Assembly: GCA_025738555.1 (NCBI GenBank)
Contig: JAOVFP010000001.1
Location: 1,612,001 to 1,676,000, forward strand
DNA: 64,000 nt
From: Cyathus striatus
Taxonomy: Eukaryota; Basidiomycota; Agaricomycetes; Agaricales; Nidulariaceae
Reading direction: 5' to 3'
Under the pieces are notes generated by a model. That model worked only from the letters and a program-made list of their open reading frames with translations, searched no databases and was not told where the DNA came from. Positions 48,299 through 60,162 of this stretch are shown one piece after another. The position numbers and the translations under genes were made by a program. The stretch's first letter is position 1; every line of letters starts with the position of its first letter.

Positions 48299-48359
48299 GA
48301 TAATTCGAGTACGAATGCTGGTAGAAATTATGGGTTATGAATGGTGCATGTAGTGAAAA

Positions 48360-49431
48360 GATGCGATGTGCTAAGACAGAGGACAACCAGTAATCTAGAG
48401 AGTGATGTAACTTAAATTCAATTCATTCAATTCTTTACGTAGACAGCCATTGTTTACTGTATTGTTACTGGAATTGCCAAATACTGTCACTACTCAAGTA
48501 CTCACATGTACTCACATCCCCCTCTCTGCCAGACTTGCGAAAGCTTTCGAAACGCCTCCAGATGTCCCCAAAAGGTATGTTTACTCGCCTATGTGACGTT
48601 TCCACATGGCTCATCTCAACCTATATCTCTATTTTGTCTGCTTCCCTTCCTCTCCCTCCTGGTCTCGGCTACTCTATCACAGTCTATTGCTCTTGTGAAT
48701 CCATTTGACGCCGATGGACAGCTACCTTACGGTCTGGCGTCAGCGAGGCATAAACCGGAGTTTGAAAATCTGGCGTCGTCAGACTACGCTAGATCCTTGC
48801 GGGAAGTCATCCAATGCTACATTAGATTTAGCGTATGCATATCGGTTATTACGGTTCGTAAGGCTGTGGGTGGTGGAGATTAGAGGGTGGCATCCCATGA
48901 CCCTTCATCCGCATTGAGGTGAAATCTGGTAAACCTAGGAGCGATAAAAATACACTGAAACGAGTCTTTTAGGAACATCAGGAGGGAAATAAAAACTAAA
49001 TGTAAGAAGCAGTGCTTGAGCACACACATCTGATAATAAACCGGGATGCACGGCGGCTATTTTTAACTTCTCACGATTGCCGCCAGCTGCCAACACATGC
49101 CACCGCATGCTCTTGGGAAACGAGAGCACGATAGTGAGCAAAAATTTCGCGCGTTCGTCATTACCTCTGCATATCTCGACGATGACAGCGTCGCCCTTAC
49201 TTAACTCTCTCCAGATCGAGCTTGATACCGTCACGAACGTCTACAGTAGTATTCAGGGTCTTCACAGCATTGTGCTCGCTATCACACCTATCGCCGAGTT
49301 CAACGACTGAAGGAGAAACATCTTGGAGTAGCGTGTGTTCGTTGTTCCACTCAGCTGACAATCGTATCTCTCCGTTGCCCGTTAAAAGGAGCTCGTTGAC
49401 TCTCAAAACGATCCTCAACAGGGCTCTCAGC
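48360..49431. other. Intergenic stretch between F-box-like and ABC genes
   Basis: Contains an open plus-strand stretch (48,506-48,883) with a hydrophobic signal-like region (ISLFCLLPFLSLLVSATLSQ), but no splice-linked continuation or domain. The ABC transporter promoter should lie in the last few hundred bases. Confidence 0.35.
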
Positions 49432-52400
49432 ATGGGCAGCTCTTTCCCCCTCTGCTCTATCTCAGTCTCGCTATTTGACTTTACGAATAGCTGCACACGC
49501 GCGTTATGGATTTCTTTCCCCCCTGCTGCACTTGTTACGCTGATCTGCATCTTCTCTATACGTCTACCACTCCCTAGTCGGTTCAATAAAGTTGTGGGTG
49601 CAATAAGGTCACCATTCAAAACGTACCTGGCTCTAGATGAAGCAGAGGCCCTCATCGGCGACGACGATTACAAGCAGAATGCCAAAGACGAGCAAGAGAA
49701 TCCCGCCGCGTCACCACTATGGAAAACACTAGTCATTACTGTTGTCGGTGTCGTACAAGTGTTATACAATCTCACCATCGCATTCCTCTTCTATCTCAAC
49801 TCCCCCTCTCCCTCCTCTTATCCACTCACGCTGCTTTATCCTCTCTCTTTGTCGATGACTTGGTTATATACCATCAGTAGGACCGTGTTCAAGCCTACCC
49901 CGACAGCCCCAATGGACCTGTTCACAGTATACGCCTCTCTCTTCATCGGTGATTTGGTCCACCTTGGAGGCGTACTATATGACCGTCAAATCTACAACGT
50001 TCAAATTCCTCCTCTTGTTGTAGCAGAGCTTGTCTTTCAGCTATTGTCTATACTCTTGGTACTTGGAGTAGTGCTGAGTATGCCACTCGCTGTACCAAGT
50101 GCAAGAGTTACGAAGGACGAGATTGTAAGTCTCTTTCGTGTTGTTCGAGGTTTCATATGGGTTTGACTGACTGGATCTTGGTGTAGGGAAAATCTATCTC
50201 GCTGGAAGATTATTCCTCTCTCTGGGCGTGGATCACGTTTAGCTGGGTTAAAGTCCTTGTTGATAGGGTATGTATTAGGTTTTGTTTAAAAGATGGCCCA
50301 ATTTCATTTTCTTACGTCAATATACCTGACCCCTTCGTTCGTTTGACATTTCCATTTTCACCTTAAGATCGTAGTCGTATCTTCGCCTTATGCATCCCGC
50401 CGAACTCGTTTTTTTTCGTCTCACTCGAGCCTCTCATCCTCAACTAACCCCTTTCACTATTAGGGTAGGAGCGCAACCCTCAATGACGGCGATGTATGGA
50501 ACCTAAGCCCAACATTGCGGAGTAAACCTGTGTTTACCAAGTTTACAGCTACAAAGTGAGTCTGCATTTCAGTCTTCTGGTTCTCTTCTTCGAGAAAAAG
50601 GCAGCCTTACATGCGGCTATGCGCTGAAATACATATTTACCTTTTCTTCCACCATCACTGTCGTGCACCAGTTGTTTACAATCTTTAATTTAGTGGCCCA
50701 ACATTATTGCGTCGTCTCTGGGCTGCAAACTCGCAATACGTCATCATCGACTTCTCCGTGAAATATATCTCTGTCATGTTCAGCTACGCTGCACCTTTCT
50801 TCCTCAAGTATGTACATACTCTCTTATTCCCCGTCTTTTATCAAAACTAACCTCAATACGATTATTTCAGACGCATTCTAGATTCTATTGATCTTGCGAA
50901 CCCTACCCCACAGAGCAGGATGAACGCATACATATATGCCTTCCTCGCTTTTGCGTGTTCCTTGTGTAAAACTCAGGCAGATGCGCGGCATTTGTATGCT
51001 GGAAGAAGACTTGTTACGAGGGTACGCACGGAGCTTATGGCCGCGATTTATGATAAAGCTTTGAAGAGGAGGGATTATTCGGGGATTGTGGATAAGGAGA
51101 TAGCTAAAAGGAAGAATGGGGAGGATAAAGGTTTGTTTTGATATTTGCTTTGCCCCATGGTAGACCGTAAAGTTGACTGTTTTATAGGAAATACGAGTAA
51201 AAAGGTTGAGAATGGAAAGAAGAAGGGTAAGGGAGCGAAAGCAGACGATCCGAAGGCAGGTGCGGATATAGGAAAGATAGTTAATCTTATGGCGGGCGAC
51301 ACGAACAGGGTATTTATATATACCTCTTGCATTCTTTGACTTTTATCGTTGTTTGATTTTTAGATTGGCAGGATGGTATCTGGAGCGTATCATATGTATG
51401 GCGCACCACTGGAAGTCATTATTGCAGGAATATACTTATACCAGTGTGTCCCGCGTCTGCCTTCTCCTTTCATGTGATAACGTCTTCCTAGGCTACTCGG
51501 TCTCTCGGCCTTTGCGGGTTTCATCGTTCTCATAATCGGGTGGCCTCTTAACAACTTAATTGCCCGTCGAAGTGTGCGCATCCATAAGGGTGTTTTAGCT
51601 GCGAGAGATAAACGTATGGGCGTGTTGAACGAGTTGATTAGTGCAGTACGTTCGCGATTTTTATCCTCTTGGGACAGTACTGATTGAATGTGGGTAATAG
51701 GTTAAGTTTATTAAATTCTTCGCATGGGAGGAGAAATGGATTCGGAGGACGCTCGATGCTAGAGATGCTGAGATAGAGTGGATCGTCAAAGGTATGTCTG
51801 GCTGTTCTACCCCAACGTTCCATGACTAACATTATATTAGCCAGAGTCAACCAAGTACTGTTTCATCTTCTATGGTCTAGTGCACCTATTTTGGTCTCGA
51901 TTGTATCGTTCTTCACATATGTTATGCTTGGTAACGAGCTGACTGTTAGTACGGCTTTCACGGTATGAGGTTTTTCCTTAAATACTATCAGCTTGATATC
52001 TTAAGATAACATTGTGTAGGCAATCATACTCTTTGGTATGATTCGTGCCCCGCTTGGTGTCATTCCTTCTTGGTTTGTACAGCTCCTCCAGGTATATACT
52101 TTCTGTACCTTTTTCGTGGTATAGTGCTAATGTGTAATGTATAGACTGGGGTTGCATTGAAACGTATCTCAGTCTATCTGGGCGAGGACGAAGTTGACAG
52201 TCAAGTTTGTTCTCTTAAGAAGGATCTCTCAGAGCCCGAACTTCCTAACGAAGAGAAAGGATTAGGACTCGTAAATGCTACGTTGAAATGGAACGAGGTT
52301 CCGGTGGAGAAAGATGACAAGAAAGACATGAAAAAGGATAAAAAAGGAAAGAAAGCTGCTTCCGCGTCTCCTGTTAATGAGGATGATGAGAGCGCCGCTA

Positions 52401-55400
52401 CGACGAATACCGCGATTGAAGATGTTGATTTGCTTGGTACTGGTTCTGGAGAGAGAAGATTCGAGCTTAAGGATATTGATATTATGTTTCCTGAAGGAAA
52501 GTTGACTGTCGTTACTGGACCTACCGCCTCGGGAAAGACTGCCTTATTAGTACGTGATACGTTTCATCATAGAGCGAAGAGGTCTTACAACATATTTAGA
52601 TGGCACTACTTGGCGAAATGACTCTCACTCAAGGCAAACTCGTCATGTCGAAGAATATATCTTCCGTGGACGAAAATGGTTACATGCAAGCAATCTCTTA
52701 TTCCTCTCAATCCCCCTGGCTTCGGCATCAGTCAATTAAAGACAACATTCTTTTCGGATATCCATACGATGAGGAACGGTATAATGATGTCGTTGAGGCC
52801 TGTGCTTTGAGGCCTGACCTTGAGGTACTAGAAGATGGAGATGCAACTGAGATCGGAGCTCGCGGCGTTAATTTGTCTGGTGGACAGAAAGCTCGTGTTG
52901 CACTGGCAAGAGCAGTCTACGCTAGGACCAAGTATGTTCTTCTAGACGATCCTTTAAGTGCGGTGGACAGCCATACTGCAAGGTTCTTGTATGAAGAACT
53001 GTTGCTCGGACCCTTGTTGGCTGGACGGACTGTGGTACGTGGAGCTGCTTTGCCTTTTCATTGATACGTTCTGATCCAGTTGTAGATTCTCGTCACTCAC
53101 CATGTAGAGCTTGTTCTTCCTGGTGCATATTATCTTGTTCGTATGCTTGATGGCCGTATCGATACCCAGGGCACAACTGCAGAGCTTCAATTAAGAGGTG
53201 TACTTGACGATATTTCACATGACGTGGATGCAGACACTGCTGAAAAGGAAAAGGAAGTTGAAAGGGAGGTGGCTGCTGTTGAAGAGACAGGAAATCCTCT
53301 TGTTAGAAGCAAAAACCCTAGAAAGCTTGTCAGGGATGAGCATCGCGAAGAAGGACGCGTCAAGTGGATAATATACAAGAGCTACCTCAAAGCATCGTGA
53401 GTTTATTGCGTACCGTACGACATGATTGTTGACAATTGATTGTGTTCAGCTCGTATTGGATCTGGTGTTTTCTACTCTTCCTTGTGTTCATCAACCAATT
53501 GGTTGGTGTATCCGAGAAGTTCTGGATTAAGACATGGGGTGACGCGTACCCGAAGCGAGATGGCTTAACTGAAACATATACATATAATTTATTCGCCACA
53601 CCTAAACTTGAGGTTTCGGCGGACGGTGACTTCTATCATCAGAGTCATTATCAGCAGGTCCTTCCCCATATCACTGCAATGAAAACTCCACTCTTTGGAA
53701 TTGTTCTTCCTAGCGCAAGTGATCATCCGTTGTTCTATGTCAGCATTTATGCCGCCATTGGCATTGGCGGTGTACTCGTAAATGTGTTATCAGTTACTGC
53801 GCAATATACCGGGGCTCTTCGGGCATCGAAGAAGCTCTTCAGGTGTTATTTACTTGTTTCTGATTAATCCATTAAATTAACTTTGAATCTCAGGCAACTT
53901 CTTGTAACAGTTGTGCACGCAACTTTTAGGTTCCACGATACCACTCCTCAAGGTTAGCTGAGCCCATCTCATATTTTAATCATACATTGTTCTTAAATAT
54001 GATTTAGGTCGTATGATGAACCGATTCGGAAAGGTGTGGATTCTTTTGGTATATATTTGTTGTCTACTTACTAGCAGCATCTAGGACATTGAAACAATCG
54101 ATACATCACTTGCTGGATCTCTTCAGTCCGTGAATTCTTCTCTCGCCGGATTCTTCGCTTCAATACTCACAGTAGCGTATGTTACACGTCTCATTTCATG
54201 CGCCATTAGCTAACCGCTCTCAAGGGTTGTATTCCCGTACTTCCTCATTCCGGCGTTCTTCATCGGCTTAGCTTATCGCGAGCTTGCAATTGGATATCTC
54301 AATACTGGTCGTGATCTTCGTCGCATGGAGTCCAACACCCGTTCTCCCATTTACTCTGACTTTGGCGAATTGCTGGAAGGAATAGTTACCGTCAGAGCAT
54401 TCTCTGCAGAAAGGCGTTTTCTGAACAACCTACACTTGAAAATTGACAATACCACCAAGGTAAATCATGCATAAAATCTGTTGACCGTAACTCACTGATG
54501 TCCTAGATGTGGTACATGTTCTGGATGACAAACCGATGGCTACTTCTTAACTTTGATGTGCTTGGTGCTATAGCTGTCCTAATTACCACTGTGTTCTCCA
54601 TTGCCACTCTAAGTAACAGTGCGGGTCTTGCTGGAGTTTGTATAACAAGTGCTATGGCCTTTACACAAGCTGTTTACTGGGCTTGTCGTTACTGGACGAC
54701 TCTGGAACTAGACCTGAAGTAAGTGTGATGTATCTCCGCTCCTAGGATTTTACTTATCATTTTGTTAGTTCAGTTGAGCGTGTTGTTGAATAGTAATTTT
54801 TCTCGCTATCCAGTCGCAATACTGTTATTCATTATTCGACAGTTTAGATCTCCCTCAAGAACCCCCCGCCATTATCGAATCGAACCGTACTCCTGCTTAC
54901 TGGCCTTCAAGTTCCAACAAAGAAGCACTAATCTCAGTAGAGAATCTCGTCGTGAAGTATTCTCCCGACCTTCCTGCAGTAATTCAAGACGTATCTTTCA
55001 CTTTGAAAGCCGGAGAGCGTGTTGGCCTTATAGGTCGTACTGGTGGGTGTTATGCAGGTATTCTTTTTGTATATAACGTTCATCTCATTCTTAGGAAGCG
55101 GAAAGTCCACCTTGGCAATGAGCATCCTGCGCTTTGTAAGTCCTGTACCATCTCTAATAAATTACTTTTCTTAGCCGAGTTGATCTTAGGTTGACCCCAG
55201 CAGTGGACGTATTGTCATTGATGGCATTGATATATCTACCATTGGCGTTCACGATCTCCGTTCAAAATTGGTGGGTTTATTATGCTCAGTACATGTCGAC
55301 TTTTCTAACACTTTTATTAGACCTTTATTCCTCAAGTATGGATCTATGTTCGTTGTTATTGTAATAAGCGTGTACTAATAATATTCTGCAGGATGCTACT

Positions 55401-56165
55401 CTATTCTCCGGTACTTTGAGGGATAATCTTGATCCATTCGGTATATTCATTCCATCTGACATATCTCCGATCTTAACTCCTCGTTAGGAGAACACGAAGA
55501 CAGCGAGTGTCTTGATGTACTCTATCGCGTCCACTTGATCAACCCCAGTACCAATGCTATTGAACGTGAACCTCGTGATCTTGCCTCGGAACCCTTCAGT
55601 GGCGCTGATCACGAAAGTACTGTTGATATGATCTCTACGACTGTAACAGAAGTCGAAGGAAAGACAACAATTGGCCTCGATTCGCAGGTGTCTGCTGGAG
55701 GCACCAACTTCTCACAAGGACAGAGACAGCTCATTGCCATGGCACGGGCCCTTTTGCGACGCAGTTCTATTATCGTTCTTGATGAAGCTACGAGTAGTAT
55801 TGACTTTTCTACTGATGCAAAGATTCAAACTGCTATTCGTGAAGAGTTTAAAGAGTCATTACTCTTGACAGGTATAATTCTTTCTATAGTATTGGTGTTT
55901 CTCATATTGAGATTCTCAATTTAGTTGCGCATCGCCTACATACTATTATCGACTATGACCGACTTATTGTTCTTGACAGGGGACAGGTTCGTCCTCTCAC
56001 GACTGACATATGTTTCCTATTGGCACTAAATTTATTATTTGGCAGATTGCTGAATTTGACACGCCGTGGAACTTGCTACAGAAAGAGGATGGAATTTTCC
56101 GCACTATGTGCCTCAAGAGCGGCCAATATAGCGAGCTGGAAGAAACAGCTAAAAAAAATGACTGA
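49432..56165 (+). CDS. ABCC-family (MRP/YOR1-type) full ABC transporter
   Basis: Twenty-nine exons join in frame to 1,675 codons, from [17 protein letters not shown] (49,432) to TGA 56,163-56,165. The smallest exon is 15 bp (55,321-55,335); introns are about 45-100 bp, with two longer ones. Layout: N-terminal hydrophobic TMD0-like region, TMD1, NBD1 (GPTASGKT ~752-759, LSGGQ 854-858, [11 protein letters not shown]), TMD2, NBD2 (GRTGSGKST, FSQGQ 1561-1565, [10 protein letters not shown] with Glu1586, H-loop VAHRLHTI). Asp in place of catalytic Glu in NBD1 is normal for ABCC proteins, which makes NBD2 the main ATPase site. It probably exports glutathione conjugates or drugs across the vacuolar or plasma membrane. 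An in-frame ATG at 49,222 would add 70 residues; I prefer 49,432 because the hydrophobic N-terminus starts there. Confidence 0.85.
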
Positions 56166-56353
56166 GAAGAATTAGCTACATTCTTTACGCTCTTTGTATT
56201 ACTTTATTTTAAATTTTCGTGAATGTTCCTGATAAGCATAACACGGCGTCTACATAACCATGGTTTAGGCTGTGAATCGTGACTAGTTCAGCTGGTGGTC
56301 GATGAGACACTACTAGGTAGTGTGTGTGGATGTGCAACATAAAGCTACCGTCA

Positions 56354-56382
56354 ATATAACTACTTTATTGAAGTAGTTATAT
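56354..56382. repeat. Perfect 12-bp hairpin downstream of the ABC gene
   Basis: ATATAACTACTT / AAGTAGTTATAT with loop TATTG, about 190 bp past the stop codon. It could mark a 3'-UTR structure or a relic of a small inverted-repeat element. Confidence 0.6.
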
Positions 56383-56688
56383 TAGTACAATCACTGAACA
56401 TCGTAAATATGTTCCAAGTACGTTCAGTGCGGGCTCACGTTAACATAATTTATTTCCCGACTGAACTCCGCTCCCACTAAGCATCAGCTGCCTTCATTTG
56501 TATTGGGGGAGATTGGGGGTTGTCAAACCTAAGACGATACGAAATGAAGTTGACGCGCTACTTACCATCATTACCTTGGCGCCACGAAACAGCCAGGTTT
56601 GAATTCCCCTAATATTTCCTAGTTTAACTGTAACTGTAAGTAGTTTATTTCAGTTATGCGCTGCAAGCGAATATCGAGAGTATATTAT

Positions 56689-56905
56689 TCCCACTACCTT
56701 TTAAGGTAGTTGGGTATTGGGGACCTCTGGATTACCGTAAAAGTCAATTTGTAGATCGCGGTCGGGATCTCACTTTCTGGCGATATGATTGGTCGAAGCC
56801 CGTTTACGCTCCGTGATTGGTTGGTCAATCGATCACTTGTGACATTCTGTGACACATGGCGATTGTCAATATTGATTTTCTCTTATTCAGTTTAACCAAT
56901 CGAGG
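56689..56905. repeat. Fragment of the CCCACTACC repeat family
   Basis: TTCCCACTACCTTTTAAGG onward runs parallel to 39,359-39,560 (GGGATCTCACTTTCTGGC shared). The matching right end is not found nearby, so this is probably a truncated copy. Confidence 0.65.
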
Positions 56906-57110
56906 ATAATCGCACCGAGAGTTTAGGAGCGGCCTGTGGGGAGGTGACATCCGATAATGCGATGCACCTCGACACCGACTGAGAAAATGTATTTGCACAC
57001 GTAACGTGGAGAGCAGACGCGTATGAAAAGGTAAAATTTGAATAACAATAACGGTAAAATTTGGAAAAAAGGAATAGGAAAGAAAAGATTGGCTATTACG
57101 GTATTAGGAT

Positions 57111-57214
57111 GTTTTTGTTTTTGTTTTTGTTTTTGTTTTTGTTTTTGTTTTTGTTTTTGTTTTTGTTTTTGTTTTTGTTTTTGTTTTTGTTTTTGTTTTT
57201 GTTTGTTTTTGTTT
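57111..57214. repeat. (GTTTTT)n microsatellite
   Basis: About sixteen tandem GTTTTT hexamers, nearly perfect. It lies about 95 bp beyond the 3' end of the DIRS recombinase gene. Confidence 0.95.
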
Positions 57215-57307
57215 GTTTTTTGAAGAAGCAAGCGAATGGCAAACAAAAGTGTGAATGGAAGAAAATGAGAGGAAAGGAAGGCAAGATGTAGAAATTAAAG
57301 TAAAGCG

Positions 57308-58300
57308 TCAACGTTGCTCATGTGGCAGGTGAAGGGAAGCAATCAGAGTGGGATGTTTCCGAATGTAAATCTGGAAAGCATCCGAACTCCAGCGGCCGAT
57401 CTGCTGTATGGAGGAGTGCGGGAAGCCATGCTCAGCCAGAGCAGTTGCCCCTCCAGACCGTAGGGAGTGTCCTGAGTAAGAGTCCCCGGCAAACCGATAT
57501 AGGAATGAGAGAAAGAAGGCTCTGGTAGGTGGAGAACCATCAAAACAAAGCCAGAGTAGGCGATGATATGGAAAGTGTTCGTCGCGCAAACGTAGATAGC
57601 ACTTGAAGATAACTAGAGGGTCAGGCCCATGGGTGAAAAGGTGCTGAACAACAACGAGATCGCCTTCAAAAGTCTTGTCAGACTTGTGCGTGGGGAGGCG
57701 GAATTGATAAGAATAGTCGCCAGGAAAGGCAACGGAGAGCCGTGATGGGAACTTTTTGAAGTTTCTAAGTGCTGGGTCATCAGGGCATACGAGCTCATCC
57801 AGTCGGAGAAGTGCATAAAAACCCGACACCAAAATGGCGAGACACAGTAGCTGGTCGTGATCAGCAGAGGGGTAGATGAAATGACAAATAGTGGTCAAAG
57901 TGTTCAGAGGAAGGGGGGGTTTCTGAGATGGCTGGGAAAAGTGACGCCTTCGACAGCCCTGAAGAGTGTTCCGAATGATGTCTGAATTACGTGAGCAGGA
58001 GGCATCTGGGAAGTAAGGTGTGAGCAGTTTTATGATACCAGATAGGTAAGTGGTTAAGGTCGAGGCCGAAATGGAAGCGGCCATGTATACGAGATAGAGG
58101 CTTAGATTGTCGGGTGTTGGATCAAGGGGAAAGTGGTGGGATTGACAAAACGATATGTATGAGTTGAGCACACTGGAGTAGTTAAGCGCTGTTGAGTGAT
58201 CAATGGTGTACCCAAGAGTTATGGCACATTCCCGAAGGAGGCGCTCATAGGTCCAGGGGGTACGTTGTGGCTGTCTGGACCTACGAAGAGTGGGAATCAT
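57308..58300 (-). CDS. DIRS tyrosine recombinase, 330 aa
   Basis: Intact ORF starting MIPTLRRSRQ two bases after the pol stop. Catalytic residues of tyrosine recombinases are visible: Arg166 (ALLRLDEL), Lys206, His278-x-x-Arg281 (GHSLRSGGATALAEHG), Trp304 in place of the second His, and nucleophile Tyr312 (FQIYIRKHP). In DIRS elements this enzyme inserts circular cDNA into the genome without target duplication, replacing the integrase of LTR elements. It shares the minus strand and tight spacing with gag and pol. Confidence 0.9.
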   Translation of the reverse strand: MIPTLRRSRQPQRTPWTYERLLRECAITLGYTIDHSTALNYSSVLNSYISFCQSHHFPLDPTPDNLSLYLVYMAASISASTLTTYLSGIIKLLTPYFPDASCSRNSDIIRNTLQGCRRRHFSQPSQKPPLPLNTLTTICHFIYPSADHDQLLCLAILVSGFYALLRLDELVCPDDPALRNFKKFPSRLSVAFPGDYSYQFRLPTHKSDKTFEGDLVVVQHLFTHGPDPLVIFKCYLRLRDEHFPYHRLLWLCFDGSPPTRAFFLSFLYRFAGDSYSGHSLRSGGATALAEHGFPHSSIQQIGRWSSDAFQIYIRKHPTLIASLHLPHEQR

Positions 58301-58302
58301 TT

Positions 58303-60162
58303 TTATAGTGCCCCCAACGCATCCTGAGGGGGTTGAAACACATGAAGGGACAAATCAGGATCATGACGAAGTGCCCGTTGAAACTGTTGCCGTGAGAGTG
58401 CGTCAGCAACGTGATTGACCTCCCCAGGAATGTGAAGAACACGTAGTTGATACTCCTCCCATAGCAGAATATCCACCGAGAATTTTAGAAGGCGATTGAA
58501 CAAAGAGTCAGGTGCTCTTAGAGAATTGAAAAGTGACACTGTATTACCACTATCTGAGAAGATGACGACGGTCCTGGTGAAGAGGACACGGGAGGCGAGA
58601 AGGTGCAAAGCTGAAACGACAGCAAGGACCTCATAAACATAGATATCAAAGCCTAACAAGTTAGGAGGAAAGGTGTAATGATATCCGACATGTAAGAGAT
58701 TGTCCCACAAACCAATCCCAGTGAGAGATGCATCAACATAGAATGTCGTATCAATAGATTCCATGTCCCAGGTGATGTCTTCGAGTATGAGAAGTTCCTG
58801 TTCGACACGAAGATGTCGAAGCAACCAATGAAGGTCACTCCGAATCTCATTTGTAACATAGATACGATCTTCGGAGTCATTGACATGGGCAGTTTTGCGA
58901 TAAACTGAGAAGAGGCCTGGATGGAGGAGAGGGAAGACATTGAGGGACCAGTTAATCCAACCAGCGAGACGTTGAAAATCACGAAGAGAACGCTTAATGG
59001 TACCGGGTGCACAGAACTCTTTGATATGCTGAATGAGTTCTGTTTTCTTCCCTGCTGGCATAGTTATAGTGAGTTTATCAGTGTCCACAAGAAAACCAAT
59101 GATCGTGAGTCGAGAGCCATGAAGCTGCTTTGCAAGTTCATGAGGAATTCCGAGCTCATCCCAGAGAGACAGTAGTTTAGCTTGCCCAGAGGGGAGGAAG
59201 CACTGGTAGGGGGAATACCACAAAACATCAGAAGCTCATTGGACACCGAAAGAGTCATCAGAGTACTGGAAGACTTCAACCATGAGAATAAAAACGGCAA
59301 TCCAAGTAGTGAGGGCCACTATAGGAATAAAGGTGGGGGCTGAGCCACGACCCCCAAACACATTGAACCTATCAATGTGTCGATCTCCATTGGGAAAAGT
59401 AGTCAGCTGGAAGCGCTGCCACTCTCTTGCCATTGGAGCCAACCGGTAGGCACTTTTAACATCGGATTTGAAGAGAACCAGTGGTTCATCTGGACCAAAC
59501 TTTTTACGAAGCGCAAGAAGGGAATTGGCAAGAGGCTTGAGGGAATCAAGAGGGGTGCGGCCAACAATGGCCTCCCGAGAAATGAGAAGATTGAGAGCAC
59601 ATTTCCCCGCACTGTGATTGGTGATCATGCGAAACTTGCCTTCCTCCGATTTCGGAACGGCATGAATGGGCATAGAATAAGTACCCTGTTTGAAGGAAGG
59701 AGGGACGGGTGGAGAGAACCTGCCAAGTGCAACTTCAAGATCACGCTGAGCATAGAGGAAAGCCTCTTGCTCTGGAGTTTGTGACGGATGGTACATGGAT
59801 GCATCATGGGTGAGAGGGAAATCAGGGCGATGTATGGCAAAGGGCCAGAAACCCTCACGGAGACCTAAGCAGAAGGAGTCCACAAAAGGGCGATTAGGAT
59901 GAGATGAAAGATAAGATTCAAAATGGTCAACACGCAAAGGGGTCACAATTTTAAAGATGTCTGGATTTTTGTGTATAAGCGAATGAATAAAGGGGTGATT
60001 GGAGACTTCAGGAGGTGGGCGAGGAAGTGGGGGAGCATGAAAAGTGTAGGCTAGCACAGGAGTAAGGGAGAAGGACGAAGGGGAAAAGTTTTGAAGTTCA
60101 CGTAGGTAGGAGGGACGTAAACCAAAGGGATTATCAAGCTCATTTGCAGTCTGCCATGCCAT
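58303..60162 (-). pseudogene. pol: DIRS pol: reverse transcriptase and RNase H, one TGA
   Basis: 620 codons from ATG 60,162, overlapping the end of gag in another frame. RT motifs: LVLFKSDVKSAYRLAPM, FGGRGSAPTF, and the YSDD box (FQYSDDSFGV). RNase H motifs: FYVDASLTGIG, YEVLAVVSAL, FSDSGNT and HVADALSR. One in-frame TGA (59,236-59,238) falls between SFGVQ and ASDVLWYSPY, where the frame continues without shift. Arg is a likely original residue. Apart from that codon the ORF is complete. Confidence 0.88.

Noticed and set aside
49197..49655. Minus-strand 152-codon ORF
   Set aside because: Opposite-strand shadow of the ABC transporter N-terminal exon, with no independent start context or splice-linked continuation.
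56550..56625. CAGGTTTGAATTCCCC as a tRNA 3' half
   Set aside because: No cloverleaf could be drawn.
56923..57311. Gln/Lys/Asn-repeat ORFs
   Set aside because: Products of the GTTTTT microsatellite.
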